Both the position numbers and the translations under genes were made by a program. The notes under the pieces were generated by a model. It worked only from the letters and a program-made list of their open reading frames with translations, ran no database searches and was not told the origin of the DNA. A stretch of 64,000 nt of DNA from Acinetobacter pittii ATCC 19004 = CIP 70.29 (lineage in GTDB: Bacteria; Pseudomonadota; Gammaproteobacteria; Pseudomonadales; Moraxellaceae): positions 479,906-543,905 of the forward strand of contig NZ_KB849786.1 in assembly GCF_000369045.1 (NCBI RefSeq), in the 5' to 3' direction. Shown piece after piece: positions 55,864 to 64,000 of this stretch. How positions within the stretch are numbered: position 1 is the first letter of the stretch; each line of letters starts with the position of its first letter.

Positions 55864-57243
55864 ATGGATGCAAACAATAAGCACGAGTTAAAACAAGGCT
55901 TATCCAATCGGCATATTCAACTCATCGCACTCGGAGGGGCGATTGGTACAGGATTATTCTTAGGTCTTTCACAAACAATTAAATTGGCTGGTCCTTCAAT
56001 TTTATTAGGATATGCAATTGCAGGAATTATTGCCTTTTTAATTATGCGCCATTTAGGTGAAATGGTTGTTGAAGAGCCGGTCAGTGGTTCTTTTAGTTAT
56101 TTTGCGAACAAATATTGGGGCAAAATGGCGGGTTTTATGTCTGGCTGGAACTATTGGGTATTATATGTACTCGTCAGTATGGCTGAATTGAGTGCGATTG
56201 GGACGTTTATACAGTTTTGGTGGCCTGAAATTCCGACATGGCTGACTGCTTTATTTTTCTTTATTTTAATTAACGGCATTAACTTGGTAAATGTCCGCTT
56301 TTTTGGGGAATCCGAGTTCTTATTTTCCTGCATTAAAATTGTTGCTATTTTAAGCATGATTGGTTTCGGTGCTTATCTTTTACTTTCAGGCTCAGCAGGT
56401 CCGCAAGCGGGTGTTGCAAATTTATGGCAACACGGTGGTTTTTTCCCGCACGGGATTCACGGTTTTGTCATGGCTTTGGCTGTCATTATGTTTGCATTTG
56501 GTGGCTTGGAATTAATTGGTATTGCTGCAGCTGAAACGAAGAAACCTGAAACGACTATTCCTAAAGCAGTAAATCAGATTGTGTACCGTATTTTAATTTT
56601 TTATATCGGTGCAATCGGTATTCTTTTATGTCTTTATCCATGGAACATGGTGGCAGAAGGCGGCAGTCCATTTGTTATGATTTTCCAGTCACTCAATAGT
56701 AACGGTGTTGCGAACGTTCTGAACTTTGTGGTCTTAATTGCTGCTATTTCAGTTTATAACAGCTGTATCTATTGTAATAGTCGTATGTTACATGGTTTGG
56801 CAGAGCAGGGTAATGCTCCTGCAATTTTGAAAAAAGTAAACAGTCGCGGTATTCCAGTTCCAGCAGCAGTTGTTTCTGCATCTATCACAGCAATATGTGT
56901 GGTCGTGAATTATCTGATTCCTGGTCAAGCTTTTCAGCTCTTTATGATGCTTGTGGTGGCTGCACTTGTCATTAACTGGCTCATGATTTCAGTGACGCAT
57001 TTGAAATTTACTAAAGCAATGAAATTGCAAAGACGCCAAACTAAGTTCCAAAGCATTATGAGTCCTTGGAGTAATTATTTAACCATTAGCTTTGTATGCT
57101 TTATTCTTATTATTATGGCGATGACTCCAGATATGAGATTGGCAGTTATTTTAGGGCCAATCTGGCTTGTTGTTTTAGCTGTGATGTACTTCTTAAAATA
57201 TCGTAAAAAAATGGTTGTTCTGCCAGAAGTACAATCGAATTGA
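55864..57243 (+). CDS. Aromatic amino acid permease, AroP-like (APC family)
   Basis: 459 residues, about 12 membrane segments. G-L-S-N-R-H-I-Q-L-I-A-L-G-G-A-I-G-T-G-L-F-L-G opens TM1 with the unwound substrate loop typical of the amino acid transporter subfamily, and E-E-P-V-S-G-S-F-S-Y and F-G-G-L-E-L-I-G-I-A-A-A-E-T follow. It lies 140 bp after ipdC on the same strand, probably co-transcribed, and should import phenylalanine, tryptophan or tyrosine to feed the module. D-serine/alanine permeases share the motifs, so the substrate rests on context. Confidence 0.82.
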   Translation: MDANNKHELKQGLSNRHIQLIALGGAIGTGLFLGLSQTIKLAGPSILLGYAIAGIIAFLIMRHLGEMVVEEPVSGSFSYFANKYWGKMAGFMSGWNYWVLYVLVSMAELSAIGTFIQFWWPEIPTWLTALFFFILINGINLVNVRFFGESEFLFSCIKIVAILSMIGFGAYLLLSGSAGPQAGVANLWQHGGFFPHGIHGFVMALAVIMFAFGGLELIGIAAAETKKPETTIPKAVNQIVYRILIFYIGAIGILLCLYPWNMVAEGGSPFVMIFQSLNSNGVANVLNFVVLIAAISVYNSCIYCNSRMLHGLAEQGNAPAILKKVNSRGIPVPAAVVSASITAICVVVNYLIPGQAFQLFMMLVVAALVINWLMISVTHLKFTKAMKLQRRQTKFQSIMSPWSNYLTISFVCFILIIMAMTPDMRLAVILGPIWLVVLAVMYFLKYRKKMVVLPEVQSN

Positions 57244-57600
57244 TCCTTTAAATTGACAATGATATTGCGGTTATCAGCCTTAAGGTCGGTAACCCTTTAT
57301 CTTTTGTCATATTATTTTCATGTTACAAAGAAATTATTTTTTTCTAGAAATTTTTAATAATAATTTTAATGACAGAAAATATTGAAATAATAAAATTAAT
57401 AAATCACTAAATTACCGTTTTTTAATATATTTATAATACCTTTTGTTTTTATATTTTATAAAAAATAAAAATTTAATATTTTTAGTTAATGTCATAATAT
57501 AGATTGATAGAGAGGGTAAAATAATCTCTATATTTAAAATAACTAATTGATAGTACATAAAAAATATTAATGTGACAGTTAACAATATCGAAATCATTAA
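57244..57600. other. Very AT-rich gap between aroP and pstS
   Basis: No convincing gene. At 57269-57311 a weak 11-bp stem (one mismatch, TTAA loop) with a T-rich tail may terminate the aroP transcript. From about 57330 to 57560 the sequence is mostly A and T. GTGACAG at 57572-57578 is an inverted PHO half-site. A minus-strand frame from 57630 lacks a ribosome site and is not called. Confidence 0.4.
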
Positions 57601-57601
57601 A

Positions 57602-57646
57602 GCGTCATCATACTGTAACTTAATTGTCATATTTTCTATTCACAAT
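57602..57646 (+). promoter_or_regulatory. Tandem PHO-box-like repeats and -10 of the pst operon
   Basis: Three 7-bp direct repeats spaced by 4 bp: GCGTCAT (57602-57608), CTGTAAC (57613-57619) and TTGTCAT (57624-57630). The last two match the PhoB consensus CTGTCAT-N4-CTGTCAT closely. A -10-like CACAAT (57641-57646) follows ten bases downstream, the arrangement of PhoB-activated promoters in which the box replaces the -35. Confidence 0.7.
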
Positions 57647-57720
57647 GCAGCTATCGAAGAGCGTACAAGCACTCAACAAAAAGTGACGTACAACCTATTG
57701 CATTAATGAGAGAGAACAGA

Positions 57721-58752
57721 ATGCGCTTAAATCCACGTCAAATCGCAATTGCGTTAGCAGTAACTGGGGCAGCTGTAACAACGACTGCAAATGCAGCTCG
57801 TGATACGATTCAAATTGCTGGTTCTTCAACTGTATTACCGTTTGCCAGCGTTGTAGCTGAAGAGTTTGGTAATACTTTCCCTCAATTTAAAACTCCTGTA
57901 GTTGGTTCTGGCGGTTCTTCTGCTGGTTTGAAACAATTCTGTCAAGGTGTTGGCGATAACACGATCGACGTTGCTAACTCTTCTCGTAAAATTAAAAGCA
58001 CTGAAATCGAAGCTTGTAACAAAGCTGGTGTAAAACAAATTCAAGAAATCAAAATCGGTTACGACGGTATTGTATTCGCGTCTAACTCAAACAAAGCAGC
58101 TTATAAATTAAAACCTTACCACGTGTTTGCTGCTTTAGCTGCACAGTTACCTTCAAAAGGTAAATTGGTTCCAAACCCATATACAAACTGGAATCAAATT
58201 GATAAAACACTTCCAAATGAACCTATTACTCTTGTAATCCCTGCATCTAACCACGGTACTCGTGAAGTTTTCCAAGAGAAAATGGTTGAAGCTGGTTGTG
58301 AAGCATATGAATACTTCAAGAGCTTAGATAAAGATGCTCAGAAGAAAGCATGTTCTACTTTCCGTAAAGATGGCCGTGTAATTGAAATCGCTGGCGACTA
58401 TACAGAAACATTAGCGCGCTTAAAAACTTCTCCAAGTGCTGTAGGCGTGTTTGGTTTAAGTTTCTATGACATGAACCGTGACAAGTTACGTGTAGCAACA
58501 GTAAACAACGTTGTTCCATCTGAGAAGACAGTATTGAATGGTACATACCCTGTATCTCGCCCATTGTACTTCTACGTGAAAGGCGAACACTTAAAATCAG
58601 TTAAAGGCTTACCGCAATATGTAGAATATTTCGTAAGCAAGAAAGCAACTGGTAAAGGTTCTAAAGCTGAGCGTGATGGTTTAATCGCGATGTCTGATGC
58701 TGAACGTGCAAAAGTTTTGGCTGACTTTAAAGCAGGTAAAACTGTTAAATAA
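57721..58752 (+). CDS. pstS: Phosphate-binding protein PstS
   Basis: Periplasmic phosphate receptor of the high-affinity Pst ABC importer. 343 residues from the ATG at 57721, preceded by the purine run GAGAGAGAACAG; the frame's first ATG is five codons upstream within that run and would place M-R-E-N-R before the signal peptide. The signal ends T-A-N-A before A-R-D (about 24). A-G-S-S-T-V-L-P-F is the conserved phosphate-loop start, and G-S-G-G-S-S-A-G-L the second loop. It opens pstSCAB under PHO boxes. A hairpin with T5 before pstC may keep pstS expression above that of the membrane genes. Confidence 0.93.
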   Translation: MRLNPRQIAIALAVTGAAVTTTANAARDTIQIAGSSTVLPFASVVAEEFGNTFPQFKTPVVGSGGSSAGLKQFCQGVGDNTIDVANSSRKIKSTEIEACNKAGVKQIQEIKIGYDGIVFASNSNKAAYKLKPYHVFAALAAQLPSKGKLVPNPYTNWNQIDKTLPNEPITLVIPASNHGTREVFQEKMVEAGCEAYEYFKSLDKDAQKKACSTFRKDGRVIEIAGDYTETLARLKTSPSAVGVFGLSFYDMNRDKLRVATVNNVVPSEKTVLNGTYPVSRPLYFYVKGEHLKSVKGLPQYVEYFVSKKATGKGSKAERDGLIAMSDAERAKVLADFKAGKTVK

Positions 58753-58765
58753 GTTAGTTTGAATG

Positions 58766-58801
58766 AAGGCTGGTGATCTTAAGAGTTCATCAGCCTTTTT
58801 G
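58766..58801 (+). terminator. Attenuating terminator between pstS and pstC
   Basis: A stem of about 11 bp with a G-T pair (58766-58776 with 58787-58797) across a 10-nt loop, followed by T-run. Inside an operon it would give partial read-through and excess PstS. Confidence 0.7.
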
Positions 58802-58851
58802 TCTAACTTGTTTTTCCAAATTATGACAATTGAGAAAACAGTGGAGAGTAC

Positions 58852-60231
58852 ATGAATCTGCTACTTATCGGTGTGTTGTTAGCCCTCGTGGCAATTGCAT
58901 ATCAACTTGGGCTGAGAAAGAGCCGTAACATAGCAGGTAAGGGAAGCAACTCGGCGACGTTACATTCTCGTCCTGGTTATTATGGCGCACTGGTTGGTCT
59001 TTGGTGCGGTATCCCTGCTTTTTTAATTTTGATCATTTGGAACTTGGTTGAACCAAGTATTTTAAATCATATTATTTTTAATAATATTCCGGCGTCTGTA
59101 AGTGCTTCTCTTGATGAAGCGGGTAGAAGTGTATTGGTTGATCGTGTTCAATCAATTGCTTCAGGTTTTGGGGTGAGCGATAAACCGGCAGCCTACGAAT
59201 TAGCTGCTGCTCAACAGTTTGCAAAATTTCAAACCATTGGCTCTTTTGCCAAATTTGCTGTTGTAATTTGTGCTGCTTTATTGGGGTTGGTTTGGGCAAA
59301 GAAAAAAATCAGCCAACAATATCGTGCTCGTAACCAAGTTGAACGTGCCATTAATGTTGGTTTGATTTTATGTTCTGGTGTTGCGATTTTAACAACCATC
59401 GGTATCGTTATGTCGATGTTTGGCGAAGCAATGCACTTCTTCCGTTTTGTCAGTCCAATGGACTTTTTCTTTGGTACAGAATGGAATCCGGGCTTTAGTA
59501 CTTCTGGTAATGCTGAAGGCAGTTATGGTTTATTACCATTGCTATGGGGTACGCTCATGGTCAGTGGTATCGCTCTACTCGTTGCTGTACCAGTTGGATT
59601 AATGATCGCAATTTATTTAGCTGAATATGCTTCACCATGGTTCCGCTCATGGGCAAAACCAACAATTGAAGTCTTAGCTGGTATTCCAACAATTGTTTAT
59701 GGTGTATTTGCCATGATGATTATTGGACCATTCTTTAAAGCAGCGGGTGCATATGTTGGTTTAGAGATTAATGCGACGAGTGCTTTAACTGCTGGCTTTG
59801 TAATGGGAATTATGATTATCCCGTTTGTGTCATCTTTGTCAGATGACATTATTACTCAAGTCCCGCGTGCACTACGTGACGGTTCTTTAGGACTTGGTGC
59901 GACTAAGTCTGAAACAATTCGTCAAGTCGTATTACCGGCAGCTTTACCGGGGATTACAGGCGCTTTCTTATTGGCAGTCTCTCGCGCTGTTGGGGAAACC
60001 ATGATTGTGGTTTTAGCAGCAGGGAACAGTCCACTTTTACACGCAAATCCATTTGAAGCTGTTTCGACAGTGACAGTAACTATTGTAAAACAGTTGACTG
60101 GAGATACAGACTTCTCAAGTCCACAAGCATTGGTTGCATTCGCGCTAGGTTTAACACTATTTGTTATTACCTTGGGATTAAATATTGTAGCACTGTACAT
60201 TGTGCGTAAATACCGTGAGCAATACGAATGA
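58852..60231 (+). CDS. pstC: Phosphate ABC permease PstC
   Basis: Inner-membrane subunit of the Pst importer, 459 residues, longer than E. coli PstC (319) because of an N-terminal extension with extra membrane segments and a loop (about 55-130). The conserved permease half runs from about 215 with E-T-L-A-G-I-P-T-I-V-Y-G equivalent E-V-L-A-G-I-P-T-I-V-Y-G and the ABC-contacting EAA loop A-L-R-D-G-S-L-G-L-G-A-T-K-S. The last bases overlap the pstA start by four (ATGA), indicating coupled translation. Confidence 0.9.
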   Translation: MNLLLIGVLLALVAIAYQLGLRKSRNIAGKGSNSATLHSRPGYYGALVGLWCGIPAFLILIIWNLVEPSILNHIIFNNIPASVSASLDEAGRSVLVDRVQSIASGFGVSDKPAAYELAAAQQFAKFQTIGSFAKFAVVICAALLGLVWAKKKISQQYRARNQVERAINVGLILCSGVAILTTIGIVMSMFGEAMHFFRFVSPMDFFFGTEWNPGFSTSGNAEGSYGLLPLLWGTLMVSGIALLVAVPVGLMIAIYLAEYASPWFRSWAKPTIEVLAGIPTIVYGVFAMMIIGPFFKAAGAYVGLEINATSALTAGFVMGIMIIPFVSSLSDDIITQVPRALRDGSLGLGATKSETIRQVVLPAALPGITGAFLLAVSRAVGETMIVVLAAGNSPLLHANPFEAVSTVTVTIVKQLTGDTDFSSPQALVAFALGLTLFVITLGLNIVALYIVRKYREQYE

Positions 60232-61625
60232 GTACATCAAATACATCGTCTCCTATGGATCAGAACGTATTTGATCCGAAAACTGCTGCCGAAACACGTG
60301 AACGACGTAAACAGGTTATTGAAAAATCTTTGGCTAAACGTCATCGTAAAGAAAAAGCTTTCCGTTTTGCGGGTTTCTCGGCAGTCATTATTGGTCTTGC
60401 ATTCGTTGCTCTCTTGTTCGGTAGTATCTTGGCAAAAGGTTTACCTGCTTTTTGGCAAACCAGTATGAATGTTCCAATTTACTTTGACCCTAAAGTGATT
60501 GATGCAGGACCAGTACCTGTACGCACTCAAGGTGAAACACCTGCACATTACCAAGAACGTTATGTTGATTGGCAAACTAAAATGGGTATGGTCGATTGGG
60601 ATGGCATCATTGTAAATGGAATGATTGCTAAAGATCCTGCACTTGCATCACAACGTGACTACTTGAGCAGCTTATATGCAAGCTCGGAAGCTTATCGTCT
60701 ACGTGATATGGTTTTTGCAGATCCATCACTTATTGGTAAAAAAGAAAATATTACCTTCTTAGGTGATGCGAATGTCGATGTTTGGTTAAAAGGTAATATT
60801 GATCGTTCATTACCAGATGATCAGCAACAACTCGATCCAGAAGTGCGTAAGCTCGCAGATGAATTAAAGGCGAAAGGTGTTCTTGAAAGTACATTTAACT
60901 TGAACTTATTTAAGAACCCTGACTCACGTAGTTCTCCAGCAATTAGTGGTCTTGCAGGTGCATTCATGGGTTCATTATTCATGATGCTCATCGTGATCAT
61001 CATTGCGATCCCAATTGGTGTTGCCAGCGCAATCTATCTCGAAGAGTTTGCTCCAAAAAATGTTCTTACCGATATTATTGAAGTTAACATCAATAACCTT
61101 GCTGCTGTTCCTTCAATTGTATTTGGTCTACTTGGTGCTGCGATTTTCATTGGCTGGATGCATTTGCCTTTATCAGCTCCGTTGGTGGGTGGTTTGGTTT
61201 TAAGCTTAATGACACTGCCAACAGTGATTATTACCACGCGTGCTTCATTAAAAGCAGTGCCACCTTCTATTCGACAAGCGGCACTTGGTTTGGGAGCTTC
61301 TAAGTTCCAAACGATTTTCCATCACGTTTTACCGTTGGCATTACCAGGCATTATGACAGGTGCAATTATTGGTGTTGCACATGCGCTTGGTGAAACCGCA
61401 CCTTTACTTTTAATTGGAATGAGTGCATTCGTTGCAAGTATTCCAGCAACTCCATTTGATCAAGCAACTGCTTTACCTGTACAGGTTTATTTATGGCAGG
61501 GTAATGAGTTGCGTAACTTCTTCGAAGGCCGTACTGCTGCTGCGATTATCGTACTACTTGCATTAATGATTGGTTTAAACAGTCTTGCAATTTGGTTACG
61601 TAAAAAGTTCGAAGTGCGTTGGTAA
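60228..61625 (+). CDS. pstA: Phosphate ABC permease PstA
   Basis: Partner permease, 465 residues, longer than E. coli PstA (296). After TM1 (about 48-70) there is a large non-membrane insert of about 165 residues (D-A-G-P-V-P-V-R-T-Q-G, D-V-W-L-K-G-N-I-D), predicted periplasmic, and then the permease core with N-L-A-A-V-P-S-I-V-F-G and the EAA-type loop A-A-L-G-L-G-A-S-K-F. Its start overlaps pstC (ATGA). Long Pst permeases are common in Pseudomonas and Acinetobacter; the insert has no assigned role. Confidence 0.9.
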   Translation: MSTSNTSSPMDQNVFDPKTAAETRERRKQVIEKSLAKRHRKEKAFRFAGFSAVIIGLAFVALLFGSILAKGLPAFWQTSMNVPIYFDPKVIDAGPVPVRTQGETPAHYQERYVDWQTKMGMVDWDGIIVNGMIAKDPALASQRDYLSSLYASSEAYRLRDMVFADPSLIGKKENITFLGDANVDVWLKGNIDRSLPDDQQQLDPEVRKLADELKAKGVLESTFNLNLFKNPDSRSSPAISGLAGAFMGSLFMMLIVIIIAIPIGVASAIYLEEFAPKNVLTDIIEVNINNLAAVPSIVFGLLGAAIFIGWMHLPLSAPLVGGLVLSLMTLPTVIITTRASLKAVPPSIRQAALGLGASKFQTIFHHVLPLALPGIMTGAIIGVAHALGETAPLLLIGMSAFVASIPATPFDQATALPVQVYLWQGNELRNFFEGRTAAAIIVLLALMIGLNSLAIWLRKKFEVRW

Positions 61626-61638
61626 TAGAGGATAAATC

Positions 61639-62541
61639 ATGAATACTATTGATATTACGAATTCCTTAGAAAAGGATAAGTTAGTGAATACTGAACAATC
61701 TCAATTTACAGATAAATCGCTGAATCATGGCACTTCGTATGTTTCGCATTTTGAACCACATACTTCAAAAAAGCAGAACTCAAACGAAATCAAAATTAGT
61801 GCACAAGATGCCCATGTTTATTATGGTGATTTTGAAGCTATCAAGGGTATTGACCTAGATATTTACCAAAATGAAGTGATTGCATTTATTGGTCCTTCAG
61901 GTTGTGGTAAATCAACCTTTCTTCGTACGTTAAACCGTATGAACGATACGATTGATGGTTGCCGCGTAACAGGTAAAATTACCCTCGATAACCACAATAT
62001 TTATGATCCAAATCTAGACGTTGTATTATTGCGTGCTCAGGTTGGTATGGTGTTCCAAAAGCCAAACCCATTCCCTAAATCTATTTTTGACAACGTGGCT
62101 TATGGGCCTAAACTTCACGGTTTAGCGCGTGATAAATATGACCTTGAAGAAATTGTTGAAAATAGTTTACGCAAAGCTGGTTTGTGGGATGAGGTTAAAG
62201 ACCGTTTGAACCAGCCAGGTACAGGTTTATCAGGTGGTCAGCAACAACGTTTATGTATTGCACGTACCATTGCTGTTAGTCCTGAAGTGATTTTAATGGA
62301 TGAGCCGTGTTCGGCACTCGATCCAATTGCAACAGCAAAAGTAGAAGAACTTATTTCTGAATTGTCTAATCAATACACAATTGTGATTGTGACTCACTCA
62401 ATGCAACAAGCGGCACGTGTTTCTGATCGTACTGCTTATTTCCATTTAGGTGATTTAATTGAAGTCAACTCAACTGAAAAAGTCTTTACTCAACCTGACC
62501 ATCAGTTAACGGAAGCGTATATTACTGGTCGCTTCGGTTGA
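61639..62541 (+). CDS. pstB: Phosphate ABC ATPase PstB
   Basis: Cytosolic ATPase of the Pst importer, 300 residues. Walker [10 protein letters not shown] (85-93), Q-loop V-F-Q-K-P-N-P-F-P, signature L-S-G-G-Q-Q-Q-R, Walker B V-I-L-M-D-E-P, and the H-loop V-T-H-S-M. About 50 polar residues precede the usual family start at E-I-K-I-S-A-Q-D, an extension also seen in related genera. AGAGGAT precedes the ATG. It ends the operon before a terminator; the phosphate-signalling gene phoU, which often follows pstB, is not here. Confidence 0.95.
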   Translation: MNTIDITNSLEKDKLVNTEQSQFTDKSLNHGTSYVSHFEPHTSKKQNSNEIKISAQDAHVYYGDFEAIKGIDLDIYQNEVIAFIGPSGCGKSTFLRTLNRMNDTIDGCRVTGKITLDNHNIYDPNLDVVLLRAQVGMVFQKPNPFPKSIFDNVAYGPKLHGLARDKYDLEEIVENSLRKAGLWDEVKDRLNQPGTGLSGGQQQRLCIARTIAVSPEVILMDEPCSALDPIATAKVEELISELSNQYTIVIVTHSMQQAARVSDRTAYFHLGDLIEVNSTEKVFTQPDHQLTEAYITGRFG

Positions 62542-62557
62542 TTAGTAAACAATAAAA

Positions 62558-62584
62558 GAAAAAGAGCCACGTGCTCTTTTTTTT
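62558..62584 (+). terminator. Terminator of the pst operon
   Basis: AAAGAGC pairs with GCTCTTT around a CACGT loop, followed by a run of Ts (62558-62584). Confidence 0.85.
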
Positions 62585-62689
62585 ATTTTATAAATGAAAA
62601 TGACTCTATTTTGCAAAATCGCTATTGAATTTTAATCAAAAGGACCACATCTTAAGGCTATAAAGATAAACTTATGAGCTTAGAATTTT

Positions 62690-63652
62690 ATGTTATTCCA
62701 TTTGCCTAAACTCCCTGCGGAAATACGTGTCAGCCATTTAAATGCACGTGTGAATGAACAGAGAAAAAAAATTGCGCAAACTACAGCAAGCCGTTTAGAA
62801 CTTTTACAATTAGCTCAACAACTTGCTAAAGAGGCTAAAATTCGCCGTAAAAATAATCAGAAGATTTTTGTTTTAGATTTCAAAGGTGATATTCAAGCTT
62901 CGGCAGTTGAAAACTTGCGTGAAGAAATTACCCTGATTTTAGCAACTGCTAAAGCAGGGCGTGACCGGATTGTAGTTCGTCTTGAAAGCCCAGGTGGTAT
63001 GGTGCATGGTTATGGTCTAGCAGCAGCTCAGTTGGTGCGTTTACGCGATGCAGGTTTTCATTTAACAATTTGTGTTGATAAAGTCGCTGCAAGTGGTGGC
63101 TATATGATGGCATGTATTGCAAATGAAATTATTGCAGCACCGTTTGCTATTGTGGGTTCAATTGGTGTGGTTGCTCAAGTTCCAAACTTTAATCGTCTTT
63201 TAAAAGAACACAATGTGGATTTTGAGCTTTACACAGCAGGGCAGTATAAGCGTACGGTAACCATGTTTGGTGAAAATACGCCTGAAGGTAAAGCCAAGTT
63301 CGAAGAAGAGCTGCAACAAACTCATGTTTTATTTAAGCACTTTGTAGAAAAATATCGCCCACAGCTTAATGTCGATAAAGTGGCGACAGGTGAACATTGG
63401 TATGGTGAAGATGCGCTAGATCTTAACCTTGTTGATAAATTACAAACATCTGATGAGTATTTATTAGCTTTATTGCCGCAACATGATGTGTATGTCATTA
63501 ATACACGTAAGAAAGCGACTTTAGGTGAAAAGCTGGGTTTACAAGCAGCGCAAATGGCCGATAGTTTGATTCCTACTGTAATGAGCAAAGTCATGGAAAG
63601 TCTAGCAAAAGCGAACACGACGCTTGTACAGGTACGTGATCCAAAACTATAA
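62690..63652 (+). CDS. sohB: SohB-like S49 family serine peptidase
   Basis: 320 residues. F-V-L-D-F-K-G-D-I-Q-A-S-A-V (about 60-73), R-L-E-S-P-G-G-M-V-H-G-Y-G-L-A-A, the nucleophile Ser in V-A-A-S-G-G-Y-M-M-A-C (about 142-144), S-I-G-V-V-A-Q-V-P-N-F-N-R and T-A-G-Q-Y-K-R-T with the catalytic Lys match E. coli SohB along nearly the whole length. The N-terminal membrane anchor of SohB is missing: the chain begins with a polar, coiled-coil-like segment. No upstream in-frame start restores it. Cytosolic or peripheral location is therefore likely. Monocistronic. Confidence 0.88.
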   Translation: MLFHLPKLPAEIRVSHLNARVNEQRKKIAQTTASRLELLQLAQQLAKEAKIRRKNNQKIFVLDFKGDIQASAVENLREEITLILATAKAGRDRIVVRLESPGGMVHGYGLAAAQLVRLRDAGFHLTICVDKVAASGGYMMACIANEIIAAPFAIVGSIGVVAQVPNFNRLLKEHNVDFELYTAGQYKRTVTMFGENTPEGKAKFEEELQQTHVLFKHFVEKYRPQLNVDKVATGEHWYGEDALDLNLVDKLQTSDEYLLALLPQHDVYVINTRKKATLGEKLGLQAAQMADSLIPTVMSKVMESLAKANTTLVQVRDPKL

Positions 63653-63675
63653 GTTTATCTAATTCAAATGTTATA

Positions 63676-63703
63676 AAAGACCAGCTTAAATGCTGGTTTT
63701 TTC
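63676..63703 (+). terminator. Terminator of sohB
   Basis: ACCAGC pairs with GCTGGT (63680-63685 with 63692-63697) across a 6-nt loop, A4 before and T6 after. Confidence 0.82.
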
Positions 63704-63906
63704 TATAAAGTTAATATTCAAAATTGTCTTATTAAATACGCTTAGATTTTTAATGGAAAGTAAAAAATAAATATTGATAAATATAATTTTTGAATTGTGA
63801 TAAACACATGGTTTTGATATTTTAAACAGCAATAAAATAGCTTTTAAATGAAATATTTAAAAAGTTAGACATTTAAAAATATAACTGAAATTTAGGACAG
63901 GAAATA

Positions 63907-64000
63907 ATGACAAGAATAATTGTAGCATCCAAAGAGGGTTTGGACGTTCTGCAAGATGGTCAGCTCAATAAGGTCGTGTTAAGTAAACCTTCTATTATTC
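63907..64000 (+). CDS. Start of a probable Bap-family adhesin (cut by window end)
   Basis: Only 31 codons are present: M-T-R-I-I-V-A-S-K-E-G-L-D-V-L, then L-S-K-P-S-I-I. The spacing of the strand I-V-A-S-K, the following turn and the V-L-S-K-P-S-I segment resembles the BapA prefix-like domain that opens very large Ig-repeat biofilm adhesins (Bap and Bap-like proteins of Acinetobacter). There is no Sec signal peptide, consistent with type I secretion. AGGACAGG lies 5-12 bases before the ATG. The 200-bp region upstream is AT-rich. The call rests on a short stretch and is tentative. Confidence 0.45.
   Translation, partial: MTRIIVASKEGLDVLQDGQLNKVVLSKPSII

Noticed and set aside
57412-57630. 72-codon frame on the minus strand in the aroP-pstS gap
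   Set aside because: Composition is almost pure AT, no ribosome site, and its start lies in the PHO boxes; judged chance.
62674-62709. 12-codon frame overlapping the sohB start in another frame
   Set aside because: Too short, no ribosome site; no evidence it is more than chance.

Overview
The window reads as an Acinetobacter chromosome, most likely the A. calcoaceticus-baumannii complex. It is AT-rich and densely coded, with two isocitrate dehydrogenases of different families, a dat-ddc 1,3-diaminopropane operon, a DesT/DesC/DesB-type desaturase set and a Bap-type adhesin start at the right edge. Species is inferred from gene content and protein resemblance, not from a database search. No tRNA, rRNA, CRISPR, insertion sequence or prophage was seen. 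The content is core-like except for one polysaccharide island at 5.6-13.7 kb.

Layout. 1-5.4 kb: end of proB, an HAD phosphatase, a YaiW-like lipoprotein, dusB, a nitronate monooxygenase and a VIT/CCC1 transporter. 5.6-13.7 kb: a two-armed exopolysaccharide locus. The plus arm has a TPR/beta-barrel outer-membrane protein and a WecB-type UDP-GlcNAc 2-epimerase. The minus arm has a membrane protein with a degenerate GGDEF-like domain, an unknown membrane protein, a processive GT2 synthase, a BcsB-like periplasmic subunit and a DUF4434-type hydrolase. The arms converge with overlapping 3' ends. The predicted flow is UDP-ManNAc supply, polymerisation through the GT2/BcsB pair, trimming in the periplasm and export through the barrel. 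It resembles the E. coli NfrA/NfrB/YbcH/WecB phage-N4 receptor pathway but with a cellulose-synthase-like engine. This is the best candidate for an under-described system.

13.8-30.5 kb: photolyase, FKBP isomerase, NDH-2-like oxidoreductase, D,D-carboxypeptidase, M61 peptidase, monomeric IDH (with a striking potential pseudoknot in its leader), RluE, dimeric IDH, a YbfB-type MFS pump with a hidden 41-residue ORF and divergent LysR, a cystine transporter and a PhzF protein. 30.6-43.2 kb: M16 protease, small conserved proteins, CYTH/CHAD protein, Mpo1-like protein, thiE, hemL, a degenerate EntB-like protein, an RluA-family synthase and rapA. 43.3-51.6 kb: AI-2E-type permease, the desaturase regulon, a SIMPL protein and dat-ddc.

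51.9-57.2 kb: an Ehrlich-type aromatic amino acid module (aldehyde dehydrogenase, Lrp-type regulator, IpdC-type decarboxylase, AroP-type permease). Two of its intergenic regions carry the same inverted repeat with identical spacing. 57.6-62.5 kb: pstSCAB behind tandem PHO-box-like repeats, without a neighbouring phoU. 62.7-64 kb: sohB, then the first codons of a protein that looks like a Bap-family adhesin.
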